From contig CM012954.1 in assembly GCA_000181795.3 (NCBI GenBank), forward strand, positions 3,967,302-4,031,301: 64,000 bases of DNA, written 5' to 3'. The notes under the pieces are model-generated. The model was not told the DNA's origin and did no database searches. It worked only from the letters and a program-made list of their open reading frames with translations. The position numbers and the translations under genes were made by a program. Source of the stretch: Trichinella spiralis. Lineage: Eukaryota > Nematoda > Enoplea > Trichinellida > Trichinellidae. Shown here one piece after another: positions 48,171 through 60,700 of the stretch (positions within the stretch are counted from its first letter, which is position 1; the number at the start of each line of letters is the position of its first letter).

Positions 48171-50426
48171 AGGAGGATGAAGCTTTGGGCAAGCTGAGCA
48201 ATGGAAGTTGGAATAGCAAGATGCAAAAGTTGATTATTAGCCGAGAAACGAAGAAGAAAATTTACGTAGCTCAATCTTTGACAAAATTCCCTTTTTGGCC
48301 GGCTCTTCTGGTCTCAGAGGAGTGTCGTCTTCATGCACGCTAGTCAAATTTCCATTTCGAGCTCAAAATAATATTTCACTTTGGACAAATTTATGCCAAC
48401 TTGTCCGCGTCAATATTTCAATGTATAGCAGTTAAATTATGAATAAGTTCCAATGAGATGTGCTTGAAAATTGACTTTTCCATCATCCACAAATCATAAA
48501 CAGACCAAATTGGTTCACAAATTTAAATATCCACCCGTCCTGTTTCTTCTTCTTTTTGCAATAATATTGTCGTCAAATTTGAAAATTCAACGTGAGCTAA
48601 TTGTAAAATTGGACATTTATTGAAAAAAAGCAAATCAAAGCAATCTGAAAATGGTGTCGTGTGAAAATTTCCATCTGAACAAATAATATTCCATTTATGA
48701 ACAATTAATTTTCCATATTCCAAATGATTAATGCGTCCAACATTGGAAACCAACAATACAAAAAATCCATTATCATTGTCAATGATTAGTGGAGAAAAAA
48801 CCGGTTATGATTGCTATTCAGTTGATTTGAAATTTCATCTGGCGTTTCGTGTATTACTTTGGAAAATTGTATAGACGAAAATCTATAATTTGGAATATTG
48901 CAAATGGCGTGCCGATTTAATTTTTCAACTTCAACACTGTAATCTCCGTTTATGAAAATTATTCAATTCAAAAACAACAACAACAATTATTGCTTACAAT
49001 ATCTGAAATTTGTATTTCACAATAAAGCAAAAAAAAATCCCCTGCAATTTAATAATATTATTGACTGCAATAAAATTAAATTGAATTTAGTTGATTTTAT
49101 TCACTTTCTTTTTTTCAATTCAATTTCAACAGTAAGAACAATAATTTGCATCAACATAAAAAAATTAAAAAGAAAAAAAAACAATTTCCACTCATCTACA
49201 ATACAACATTCATGTAGTGAAATATTTTTCTTTGCTTTTTTGTTGTTATAATTAAAGTTTGAAAAATTAAAACTGCTGCTTCTCCACGTTCAAATAGCTG
49301 CTATAACTTTATGCGCATATTACAAATGAACTAATAAATCCATTTCAATAGTTTTAATTTTTTCAATATTTATTTTTCATCATCAACAATAACAACTGTA
49401 ACAAAATTATTTGTAAACTTTTTTTATTCATACTATTCAGTTTTCTGAATTTTCAATCAAAATTATTCTTCATTTTGATTGTTGTAAAATTTTCAATTTA
49501 TCAAAAGATTCTCTTCACTTTTTTTCGTAAGTAAAAAAAATTAAACAACAAATTAAAATTTTAAATAAACAGGAAATTAGAAGACACTATTGGTGACCCA
49601 ACTGTCGCCTGAGCATTATTCTGATCTGACGGTTAGCTTTGGCCAGTGACACTGTGAAGAGAGTTGATTTTGCTGAATAACTTGCATTACACACCCATAA
49701 AAAACTTATTATCAACTAATCAGCTTCATCTTGAATACTTTCATTATTATGGAAATCACCGATGGCAGCTGCTTGTCAACCTGATGCGCCTTGCTGCTTT
49801 GTCGTTGCTTATGTCATTATGACTAAATGGATGCAAAATGGAAATTTTTTATTCATTACTCATTTACTCGTTCAATGTTACATCAGATTATGGAACTACG
49901 CTGTAAATTAAAATTACGGCTACTGTTAAATTTTGAAATCTATTCCTTAGGATACTTTTAATTCGACGAGGAAATTAGTACAATATGAACTAGCATGAAG
50001 CACGCCAGTTGTACATTTTTATTCTTTCTTGTCGTTCTTATTTTCTACAATTTGAAAACTTACTCTTATTCAGCTTTGTTGAACACCCAAGTGAAAGGAA
50101 TAAAATAACTGCAAACGAGAAATTACGTTAGCTGCATAGTTGTTTATTTTAGCTAGTTGCTCAGATTAAAATTGGTTAAAGAGAACTCCCACCAATAATA
50201 ATAGAAAACAATGAATTTAAGAAATTAAAATATTTCACAAATTAATGCACAATAATTTCGTCATATATTTTGTTATTCATTGTTACATGAATGTTTTTTT
50301 CTGATTACTGTAAATTGTTGAATTGTATTACTGTAAGTAAAAAAAGTATTTTTTGAATCATTTTCATTATTACTTTTTACAACATTCAACAAAATATGAA
50401 GTTATAAATTTTCAGATTCAAGTAAA

Positions 50427-52022
50427 ATGTACAAAGTTTCACCGTATTATGATAGCAATTTTGAAATCACACCAAGAAATTTTATGTACCACATGCCAAA
50501 TTTATCAAAAGTATAAATTAGAATGAGGTTCATTTTTCCAACTAGCATTCTTTGTTTATAGATTGGAAATAATGCACGTGTAAAATTAAGTGGAAAACAA
50601 GCTGCTGTGGAAAATCATTCTCAAACTGAACATCAGATCAGTGACAGTTCTGAGAAAAATGAGCAACAGGATTTGCGTCTCAGTGCTATAAATGAAAAAA
50701 TACAGTTTGTCAGGTGTTTCAGAGTTTTCTCTTTTGAAATTTTCTAGTCGTGAATTTATCCTGTTTAGAAATATGGTTGACAAGATGATAAAACTATACG
50801 GACTAGATGTCAGTGCATCTGATAAAAGATTATTCATTTCTTCAGCTGAAGTCAAAAATCCAGAAATAACTATTGAACGAAAGAAAGACACTTCACTGTT
50901 TTTTCTGTCATATGATAATTCAAAGTTTGTAGATTTTTTTAAAAAGGTTTGTTTTTAACATAATTCACTTTTAAATTTCAACACTGTTCCAGAATTCATC
51001 ACTTTCATAATCTTTAGACTTCTTCAGTGGGCGAAATAATTATACACATACCGGTACTCGTGGACCCTGCAGTTATTTGCGCTTTATATTTAACTCTTGC
51101 TTGCCATCCTGGTGTGACTTTAACGCCGTGCATACACTCTTCTGCCATAAGCAAAAGTATTCCATTTTACGATTTATTTTTATCTTTGCCCCAAAATGCT
51201 GAAGGTGATATTCAGATCAAGGTCCGCATGATGTGGATTAATAAGCCAGGTATGTACAACGTTTCTTTGACAAAGTAAATAAATAAATAAGGTTATACGT
51301 ATTTATTTTTGCACTTTTGAAGACATTCGTAATGTGAAAAAAATTAAGATTTCGTTACTGAGTTTTAGGCTTAATATTTTTAATAATTCAATTTGATTTT
51401 TGATTCAAATGACCGTTTAATATTCTGTGACCGCTGTTATTTTCGTTGCCCAACTAGAATATTTCCTTTACCGTACCTTTGAAATGATCAAGTTTTAAAT
51501 TGACTTTTCTTTTGTTACTAGCAAGAAATAAGTAAACATGATCACTAGATATTCAACTTTTGATATTTTCAGAGGCAAAATGTTATTTCAATGTTGATGA
51601 GATGTATTTTATTGAGCGAGTTATATTTTCTTTTAGAAAATTTCCCAGTGGTTCAGATTGATTTGAAAAAGCATATTATTTGTGGAGCAGTTGCTGTTCT
51701 CAAAGTATTGGCTGTATTAGCAGGTTTTCATAAAATTTATCATAATCAAGAAAATGCAGAACGTAAAGTGGACTATTGGTGTTGGGCAGCGCTTCGATAT
51801 AAGAAAGATACGACCAATATTCTCAAAATGTTGAACGCTTCGCTGACAGATGAATGTATCGTTGGAAGCAGACTTTCTTTGGCTGATGTTTTCATGTGGA
51901 GTCAACTTTTCATGGATAACTCGAAACCCAAAACGCTTCATCTAGAAAACATTCAACGTTGGTTCAATAACTGCGCGCGATGTGTTCCGTTCAACAGCGT
52001 TGTCGCATTTTTTAAAAATTGA
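50427..52022 (+). CDS. AIMP2: AIMP2 (p38), scaffold of the multi-tRNA-synthetase complex
   Basis: Five exons (50427-50510, 50562-50713, 50748-50946, 51018-51249, 51637-52022) encode 350 residues. AIMP2 is the non-enzymatic scaffold that holds the aminoacyl-tRNA synthetases together. The N-terminus MYKVSPYY..RNFMYHMPNL matches the MYQVKPY..MYRLPNV lysyl-tRNA-synthetase-binding motif of the human protein. A short coiled coil follows, then a GST-like C-terminal domain ending in the diagnostic LADVFMWSQL and IQRWFNNCARCVPFN. Intron 2 (50714-50747) would be only 34 nt; without it the frame breaks. For intron 4 I chose the acceptor at 51636 because it preserves the spacing to the human domain; an upstream 'ttttcag' at about 51570 gives an early stop. 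An acceptor lies 12 nt before the ATG, and AATAAA is 15 nt after the stop. Confidence 0.9.
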
Positions 52023-52177
52023 CATTCTTGTCCACCAATAAACTATGTAAAATATTTTTGCTCTTTTTGCTTTTGTCATGAGCTGGGTAATTCGGTCAGC
52101 CGAAAATTATGTCTCGTTAACCGTTGATTGAAAATTTAAATTTTTTCTCATTCTCAAAAGGTTTTACGAGGAAAAAT

Positions 52178-52876
52178 ATGCCTTTCCTGCGAGGTAGGAT
52201 GCCGATTCGCCGAACGTTGTATTATTTGGAAAAGGGTGATATATATTTAAGAGAAGAAGTAAAAATATTTACCATTGGCTTTAATCCTGTTAAAAAGAAC
52301 AGCGAAGGTGCAAAGTAAGTTTTGAAGTGGAATTTTATAATTCAATTTTAAACACTTCATTTTCAGGTTCTTCACTTTTTGGCATTGGGCTCAACTTCAG
52401 TATAAAAATCCTTACGTACAATTTCTTAAACTACGGTTGACAACACCACTTCCGTTTGTTCAAGCTTTCTTAAGTAACTTTATACATAATGGATAAATAA
52501 AATGCGTTGGATAAATTATAACAATCAAAAAAAAATATATGTATGCATACTTAGAAAGCGGAGAAGAAGTGTTGATGGATATAGATGGTTACACTGCTGA
52601 AGAGGTGCGAAGCCGAATAGTGGCGATTTTGGGCAAAACTGAGTAGTTGAAAAATAATGAATATTTATTGCATAAGTTTGTTATTGTATTTTTTTCAGAA
52701 AATTATTGCAATACGAACGGTTAACCCAAGCTAAATTAGACAACCCTGCTCAGTTTGGCGAAAAAAGTGCCCGACAGTGCATTTGTGAAATACAGGGACA
52801 AAGGCCATGCTCCGGTTTGATACCTGTACCGGAGTATTTATCCGGACGTTGGCGATGGAACAAAAATTTATCATAG
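52178..52876 (+). CDS. MRPS25: Mitochondrial small-subunit ribosomal protein mS25
   Basis: Four exons (52178-52314, 52367-52473, 52555-52642, 52699-52876) give 169 residues, close to human MRPS25 (173). It is part of the mitochondrial 28S ribosomal subunit. The start MPFLRGRMPIRRTLYYLE matches MPFLRGKAPIRRTLKYLE. YKNPYVQFL, GEEVLMDIDG and CICEIQGQRPCSGLIPVPE follow the family order; the last contains the Cys pair of the zinc site. It starts only 155 bp after the AIMP2 stop on the same strand. Its AATAAA at 52879-52884 abuts the stop, and the APEH stop on the other strand is about 40 bp further on. Confidence 0.95.
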
Positions 52877-52916
52877 AAAATAAAGAAAAATAAAATACTG
52901 ATTGTACATTATTATT

Positions 52917-55900
52917 TCATCTCGCTATTTGGATACATTTTTCAAACCACGCTACAGTATTTAAAATGTAGTCACACTCTGCGTCCACTCTGTCAATTGG
53001 GTGATTGTTCTCAGGATACATTAAAACGCTGAAATGCAAAGCGAATGTAAAATATTAAAAAAATTTTTTTTCACAACTTCACATTACCGTACGAGCGTGC
53101 ATCTTGCTTTTAAATTGTTTATATATTCCCGGGTCTGTGACATTGGGACACGCATATCGCATGTACCTAACAGAAACATCGTCGGGGTGGTTACCTGCAA
53201 TTTAAACAAAAAACACCACATTAATAAAAATATATAAAAATGAAAAAGTATAAATACGTACATGATTTACGTAGCGTATTGGAGACTTGCTCCACAGCTC
53301 TTCTCGCTGAATGAGAGAAAGATGCCGTGAAAAATTAACATTTTCCAACAATGCCTCATATATGCACCAGTCAGGAATATCGGAACAGTCATACATGGCT
53401 GATGATAATACAGGAATTTTTCATTAAATAATTAAAATGTCAATTTCAAAATAATAAAGCAAATCAAATACCACTCAAATTTGTCACTGGATTCAATGCT
53501 ACGCAAGAAGTGTAACAGCATGTGTATTGGCCAATTAAATGAAGGGCAATAAAACCTCCATGAGAGCCACCAAATAATAAAATTGCCTTCTTATTTACAT
53601 GAGAGTCGCATTGCAGGACCGTTGCAACAGCGTGCTTAATGATAACATATTAAAATGTGATCAAGATTTAAAATAATAAAAATGCTCACATGACAATCTA
53701 AAACATCTGTTGTACCAATCAATCCTCCAAGACAATTTACAAATTTTTCTCCGAATCCAAGAGACCCACGATAATTCACTAGAAAAATTAATAAGAGAAA
53801 TATATAATTAAAACGTTGAACAAACAAATGCACCTCGGAGTACAGCGAAGCCAACACTAACAAAGAAAGCTGCCATAAAAGAATATGCTGTTGTGTAAGT
53901 GCTATGCGGGCCACCATGAGGCCAAAGAATTAGCGGATATGGACTTTTCGACTTATCGGCAGGCTTCAGATAAATTCCTTCATATTGAAGACTTCCTTAA
54001 AAAAAGAATAATAGACAAATTTCAGTAATTAAAATATTCACCAAATCAATTTAAACTTGCCCAGATCGGGATGTTCTCCAAGAAGCGGAATTCGCCGAAA
54101 GGGCAATACTTTCCAATGAATCCTTTTTAATAAAAACGCATCTCTGTTACCGTCAGCTTCAACAAATTTAAACCATATAACACGTGCTTCATCACCAGGT
54201 AGTGGTAATCTTGCAATGGCAAGACGTGGTGGGGCGTTAGGAAGACTATAATAAGCAAGCACAAAATCCTTGTACACATCCAATACGTGCCAAGATTCAT
54301 CTCTTTCTAAACAAGAACAGTGCTTAAAAAATCACAATAATAAAAACGTGCAAACAAACCTGTCGTAGTCCTAAGACGTGCGACAGTTTTTCGCGTTAAA
54401 TGGATCACCAATATTTCCTTAAAACATAAATTAAAGCAAAGCGTGCCAAATGAAAGGTAAATTTTAAAAATACTGCTTTTGAAGCCCAATGTGCATTAAG
54501 CAAGATGCGACTTGAATCTTCAGACCAACAGCGACGTGGAATGTCAATGACATAAAGGCCCGGAAATTGTTTATCAGGATCACATTCGTAGACAGTGTCC
54601 ACAATAACTGAAGTTTTCATTGTCACCCAATCGCACTAAAAAATATTGTAGTAAAAATATAAAATAAGTTTTCATAATATTTAAATTTCCCTTTTACTAA
54701 TATTAATTGAGCGGCTTTGCGATGTGGACCACCTGCACCACATCTTAAATATATCAATCTGGAACGGTCTGGGCTAAATCGCAATGATGCAATTGCATGA
54801 GTGGCTTCTGTAATGTGGGTAACCATCTGCGTTTGCAAGTCATAAAAGGTTAGTTGTCCTCTAAAATACACACAAACATGAATACATTTATAAAATGTAC
54901 GTAATAATAGTGATTTTCTTACGCTCTGTTAAAGCAGTATAGCATCCCAAGTTTGCGAGGCCTATCTTTCACTTTTATAAACAGTATCCCGGTTTCATCC
55001 GGCGTCCACAGCGGCTGCACAATAATTGGAATATACAATTGCAAAATATTGAATTTCATTTCAAAAATGCATACTTCAAGTGGTGTGAAATTTGCCAACT
55101 CTTTGACTACATATAATTCACCTTTTTCAATATGCAACAGGCAAACCACCGGCTGTCGCACGTCAGTCATTTGCTCACCCCAGTTTTCATTTTCTAGATA
55201 CTCATCGCACTGAAAAGGCACAACATGCTTGCGCATTAAAAAAAATCACAGAAACAATTAATTACACTTTTTAATTAAATCTGTCAAAGTTAATTGTTTT
55301 CATTGAAACACAACTGTTGCCCTCACCTCTTCGTTTCCTAAACCTTTATAATGATGCTGCGAATAACCAACAGTCCCGCCGGTACGTTCTGCTAAATATA
55401 GAATTTTCTTATCATCACAAGACCATATGAGGTTAGACAGTGCTGAAAAATAAACTTCATTCAGTCAAATAAACTTCCCAAGCTATCGTTCGTGTCATAC
55501 TGGAATGGACTTTGCCATGCTGTTCAAAATCTTTCAGCCTAAAAGATGCAACTTTGTGCCCTCGAATATTATCATAAACATCAATAAAATCTGCTGAACG
55601 TATTGCATCGTCGGAACCGGAACGTTTTGAAGAAGCTGTACGTCTTAAAATTGCTGTAAATTTGCCACTCATACTGACACTTCGACATATTCTATGAAAA
55701 GTAGTCCTCAGAATTTCTTTTAACTAAAATCACAATCTGTATTTACTCGTTTATTTCTTCTGGATGAGAAGCCAGCAACTTTGACTTAGTCCACACATCA
55801 TCAACGAACATTGTAAATGTTCTGCTGAATTTAATGTAATCATTTCGAGCTAAATCTCTCTGTTGCCAAATCGAATTAACCTATGAAAAATAAAAATAGA

Positions 55901-56041
55901 TTCACTACTTAATTCATATTTTAATTTTCCTTTCTTCACCACTATCAGCCTAGGAGTATCTGATATAAAAGAAATGTATCCACTGCAGACATTTGGAATC
56001 TGAATCAGGCGTTTGTACGTATCAAGTGGAGTTGCCGCCAT
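52917..56041 (-). CDS. APEH: Acylaminoacyl-peptidase (acyl-peptide hydrolase, S9C)
   Basis: Sixteen exons encode 722 residues (human 732): 55940-56041, 55747-55880, 55501-55691, 55327-55442, 55075-55209, 54923-55014, 54698-54860, 54474-54635, 54360-54417, 54061-54306, 53834-53995, 53690-53778, 53472-53634, 53262-53398, 53088-53194, 52917-53028. APEH removes N-acetylated residues from peptides in the cytosol. The N-terminal two thirds form the beta-propeller (ENWGEQM, SPDRSRLIYL, RRCWSEDSSRILL). The hydrolase domain has PHGGPHS, VNYRGSLGFG, the nucleophile GGSHGG (S574), STDIPDW-like CSDIPDWC, the acid in GTCDMRVP (D663) and the His in YPENNHPID (H695). Intron 10 has a GC donor (GCAAGT), which alone gives the in-frame DLG-SLQYEG join. 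It converges with mS25; its likely AATAAA (52664-52669) falls inside the mS25 gene. Confidence 0.95.
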
Positions 56042-57722
56042 AGTTGCTTCTGAATATTCTTTCTTTTCTAAAATAAAAACCAACAAATTATCTTCAATTA
56101 ATAAACCCCATATGCTCTGATATATCTATCCAATTATTACATCGATAGAATAATAAATCATTTTAATTAACAACAACACTCGAACAAAAATTTCAAGACA
56201 TATATATCACGTCATCTGCTTCAGATGGAATTAGAAACGAATCAAAAAGTATTAAAGGAATCTTTTAAATTTTAACAAATTGCACCATTTATAAAATTCA
56301 AAAGAATTCAAAAATCATTCTCCCATAAAACAATGACTGAATAATGCATCAAACTGAATCAAGATAAATATATAGAAAGAATCAATTTTCCATATGCAAA
56401 CAAATGGACTATATGCGAAATGAAATTGACCCACAATTATCAGCACGATCACCGCAAATCGAAAACTAAACCTTCACCACACGACAGTATGCTCTTGAAC
56501 ATTCAAGAATGCATAACTTTAAGAAATAATATCGATTATTTACAATTAAAATTTTAAACATAAGTTAATAATTTAAATACATATCATTAAAGGATAACAA
56601 ATATTGAAAAGTATTTTTAAAATATAAAACACTGATACTGTAATTAAAAAACCATTAAAGGCCAAATTTCCAAAATTGATGATTTAACACTTTTACAGCT
56701 ATATTTCTTTTGGCAATATTTATTTAAAAGAGTTTATATTAACAGTAATAAGTAATGACAAGTTAATAAAAGTTACATATTTTAAGCAAATTTCTTTATT
56801 TACATGATATTTTTTATTTTTAATAAGAATAAATTGCTCAGCTTTTGTCAGCTGCTTACATTACCAGTCAAAGCAAACAGAAAATCGATTAAGAATAGTA
56901 AAAAGCAAAAATAAAATGTTGCGGAAGTTGAACGTATTATAAATAATCTCCACAATACAATCTGTTTATCAATTTAATATAAGACTATTTCTTAAATAAA
57001 ACATTTATTTTTTATGTGAAAGCGTATTCTAAATTATTTATTTATGTTGTTTCAAACCGTTAAGAATTTAAATTAGAAGGTAGGCTGCTTTTATCAAATA
57101 AAATTAATCTTGCAGAAATGAAAACCAACAACGCACAGTCATTAGAACAGAATATAATACGTTTTAAAATGTTGAAATTATTTAAAAGCTGTTGCTTATT
57201 TTACATTAAAGAAAATTAATATAAGTTATTTATTGTTTGAAGATACAATAAAATGTTACAATTTTCAGATATATTAAAGTACTATTGGTCTTGTTTAAGT
57301 GAAAAAATTAATACAGATTTAAATGTAAGCGTGGAAAACATACAAAGTCTTTTAAAAGCGTAGTTATACATAGGTGCTACTATTGCTAAAATTTTATCTA
57401 TGTTAGTAACGTTAAATTTGCCATTAAAAATACATTTAATTTCAAATTAAGCATTTTAAAATATTAAAATATTTTTTTCATAAATTTATACATATAAACT
57501 TTATTGCCTTTTTTTACAATCTTTTCTATGCAGCGATACAGTATGGCGGATGCTGTTCATTGAACCTGAATTTCCAAAACAATAGATTTTGGTAGCATTG
57601 GCTGGAGCTTACTCATTTTAAACACCAGACGCGCGTAATACAATCGTAGTGTAATTATTGTTTTCGTAAAAACAGATGTAGCACATTGTTGAAGCACCTA
57701 GTCGATCCGATTTCTGCATTTC
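56042..57722. other. Divergent promoter region between APEH and CECR2
   Basis: 1.7 kb of AT-rich DNA with no supported exon. On the minus strand an acceptor (attttag) lies about 30 nt upstream of the APEH ATG. Nothing recognisable on the CECR2 side apart from a slightly less AT-rich 200 bp before the start. Confidence 0.4.
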
Positions 57723-60700
57723 ATGGAGCAGATGAAAGAAGGTTACGATTATATTTTACATAAATGTAATATTTGATAACATTTTCTTTTCCAGAAGTCA
57801 AAACATACTGGGAATTGCCAGCAATTGCCCATTTTTGCTCACTTTTCAGAATTTACTTCAAACTTGAAGAGTTCGACATTGAAGTAAATATTTGGCAAAC
57901 TTATTGTGTTTTTATTTTTAAGGCTTTTGATTGAAATTTATGTTCATTTTTATCGTATTTATGTCTAACGTTTTTTAGACTTTAGAAAAAGCCTTTCTGT
58001 TAGATGAAGAATTCCGTGGAACTGGTAAATATAGTACGCTGATATTAGACATTATGATGAAACTGATGAAAGGCTTAAATTCACGTCGAGACGTTACGTA
58101 GGTTGATTTTATATTTTTATATGAAAAGTAGTGTTTTTTGCTTATTACTTTAGTTTATTTTGAAATTTTAAAGTTTTTATTAATGTTACCTAAAAAATAA
58201 TGGCATTTTGAATTAATGTTTATAAAATTTATGATTCTTTGAATTACGATGCGAAAAACCACACATGAAAAATCTTTTGTTTGGAGCATATAAATAAGTT
58301 CTTGTCTGTTTTCAAACAAATAATGACGTTTATTTAAGAAATTTGTTGTTTATGTAATTAATTTGTTGATTTTTTTAGGATGTTTGATTTCAACAAAATT
58401 TTGCATCGAATATTTTCTTGGGGTTGGGAAGCTGCTGGCTACGGCTGTAACCCCTTTGGTCCTGATCCTTCATCAGCGAATTTTCATGATTTACCACTTT
58501 ATGCAAGAATAAAGATAGTCTACACGCTTTGCGAGTTGCGTCTTTTGAAGTCAGATATCGAATCTATGTTTAAAGTAATGGATTTTTTAAATAGTTTGCT
58601 TTATTATGTTTTAGTCGCTTTTATTATTAGAATACATATACTGTTCATGTGATAAAAAAAGTATGCTTATACAAAATAAATGTCTATAATTGCTGTTTTA
58701 GGATATAAATAGCGATTGTTTACGTTTACTTCCGCTTGGAGAAGATAGAAATGGTATCACCTACTGGTATTTTTATGGAACACGACTTTACGGCGAATAT
58801 CCTGACCTGACTGTTAAGATCCGACCGGAGAAGAGTAAAAAAAGAGGTCGCCCCAAAAGGTATTGTCTATTTTTGTATATATTTATCATTTATTTAAAAA
58901 AATTTTTTTAGAAAAGAGGAACGAATTAAAACGAATTCTCAGAAAACTAATAATTCGAATAAACGACGTCGTTCAAAGCGTAACAAGGGGCAGAAACTTC
59001 GTCGTTCGCTAAGACATAGTACAGTTGCAGAGCAGCATTCAGAATCGTAAGAAGCATTTGAAAAAAAGGAAAAGTACAGTATTGTTTTTTTAAGTGAATC
59101 TGTTCCGGAAGAAGTTTCCGATTATGAAGGTAGTGACCACGAAAATACGGACGAAGAAACATCTTTTGGTAGTACAAAAAGAGATCGAAATTCTTCGGAA
59201 ACATCTCAAACAGAGTATTATGCAATGTAAGTAGTTAAAGAGGTTTTATTTAAAGCTACATTCAAGAACAGAAAGATTTTGCTAAGATATGGTTGTATTC
59301 TTTTGTAAAATTTTGTATTTTCCTTTACGCGGTAGAAATACGGTAGTAAGTGATATGCAAGGTTTATTTTTTAGAACGGTATGTTTTAAGCAGAGAGAGA
59401 AGTTTTATTTCAAAATGAAGTTGAAATTGAAGTTGCCTAGTATTTGATGTGCAATTTATTCAGTAATGCGCATGGAAGGCGCAGTCTTTTGGTTTGAAAA
59501 ATAATGTTGAACTATTTTTGCAAAATGGCAAGATTTAACACGATAAGAAATTTAGTTTAATTATGTGGAAATGTTTATTTTGGAACCATTTTGTTTTAAA
59601 TCATATTACCGGTAAATAAAATTTATTTTTTGATGATAACTTATATTATTGCAAAGTTTAAAATGAACGGTGAAAGAAAATATTTAATGATGTTCATGAA
59701 TGGTTTGTCGTTTAGGGAATCGGCGCCTGTATATCCTCGAGTAGGTGCAGTACTTAGAACAACTGCAAGCACTTCGAAGGATGTTGATGATGAAGGGGAA
59801 ACGAATTCCTTGAATGATATGGTTCACTGTACGTACAACAGTGATTATGACGATAGTAACGTGGGCATGGATGACAATGAAGTAGAATATGGTGTAATAA
59901 TAATAATAATTGTTGCTGTTAAATTTTTTTGTTGTTGAAAATTGTATATTCTTTTTTTATTTTGTTGTTGAAGAATGTGCATAATGTTTCTGGTGCTGGA
60001 TCTGGAGAAAGTTCTGTAGTTGTTAAAGAAGAGCCCGTCGATGAACAGTCGTTATTGAAACTGGAAAATCTTCAGGCAGTGAAAAATTGTTGGGACCCTA
60101 ATAATGTTGTAATAAAAAAAGAAACAGCTGAACAGGAGGTGAAAATTAATTTGGATGATTTCCACGCCCAGTCAACGTTTTCTTGTAATGTTGATTTGCC
60201 TTCCGAAATTTCACGAACTACTGATACAGCATGTGAAAGGACGGAAAATAAAAATGAAGCAACCAAGGACAGTTGTAGGGAAGAAACGAAAACGGCAGTT
60301 GTTAATGAAGAGAAAAATAGACCAAATGTCAAAGAGACTTCTTGTGCAGTTGCTAATAATAATAATAATAATCAGGCATGGAATCAGCCATCATTGATAC
60401 CACCGACACGAACACGTTGGTTTGTCAAATGCGACACGATGCAAGATTGGCATGATTTTGTTAACACATTGGCAAAATCGTCTTACGCCAACGAGCGACA
60501 TTTGCATTCGTTATTGTCGGAAAATTTTCTTAGCGAAATTGAAAGTTTCTTTATTCAAAAGGTAGATTTTTTGAATTTTTGAAAAATATTTAATTGTTCT
60601 GTGTTTCAGAATCAGCCTTCGCAAATTGAGGTGCAACAGAGTCTTTTGAATGTAGCTTCACACTATGAAACCAACCCAATAATAGAAGAAGCATATGAAC

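Larger units (their letters stand above)
44441..50426. other. Upstream region of the cholinergic locus
   Basis: No coding exon is supported in 6 kb. The left end holds 16 nt of unc-17 5' UTR and the splice acceptor at 44457-44458. A shared 5' exon for unc-17 and cha-1 is expected here; a candidate minus-strand donor (CTGCAG|GTCTGT) lies at about 46755-46760 but is unproven. Simple repeats are (GA)n 44607-44622, (AC)n 45306-45326 and a compound (TA)n(TG)n at 48122-48170. Palindromic transcription factor-like sites are listed separately. Confidence 0.45.

Noticed and set aside
51570-51636. Alternative AIMP2 exon 5 start at the 'ttttcag' near 51570
   Set aside because: It opens briefly but runs to a stop before the GST-like domain; the acceptor at 51636 keeps frame and domain spacing.
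59929-59973. Hydrophobic leader-like start of the frame preceding CECR2 exon 9
   Set aside because: The Leu/Phe-rich stretch is the T-rich intron end in front of the 'gttgaag' acceptor, not a signal peptide.
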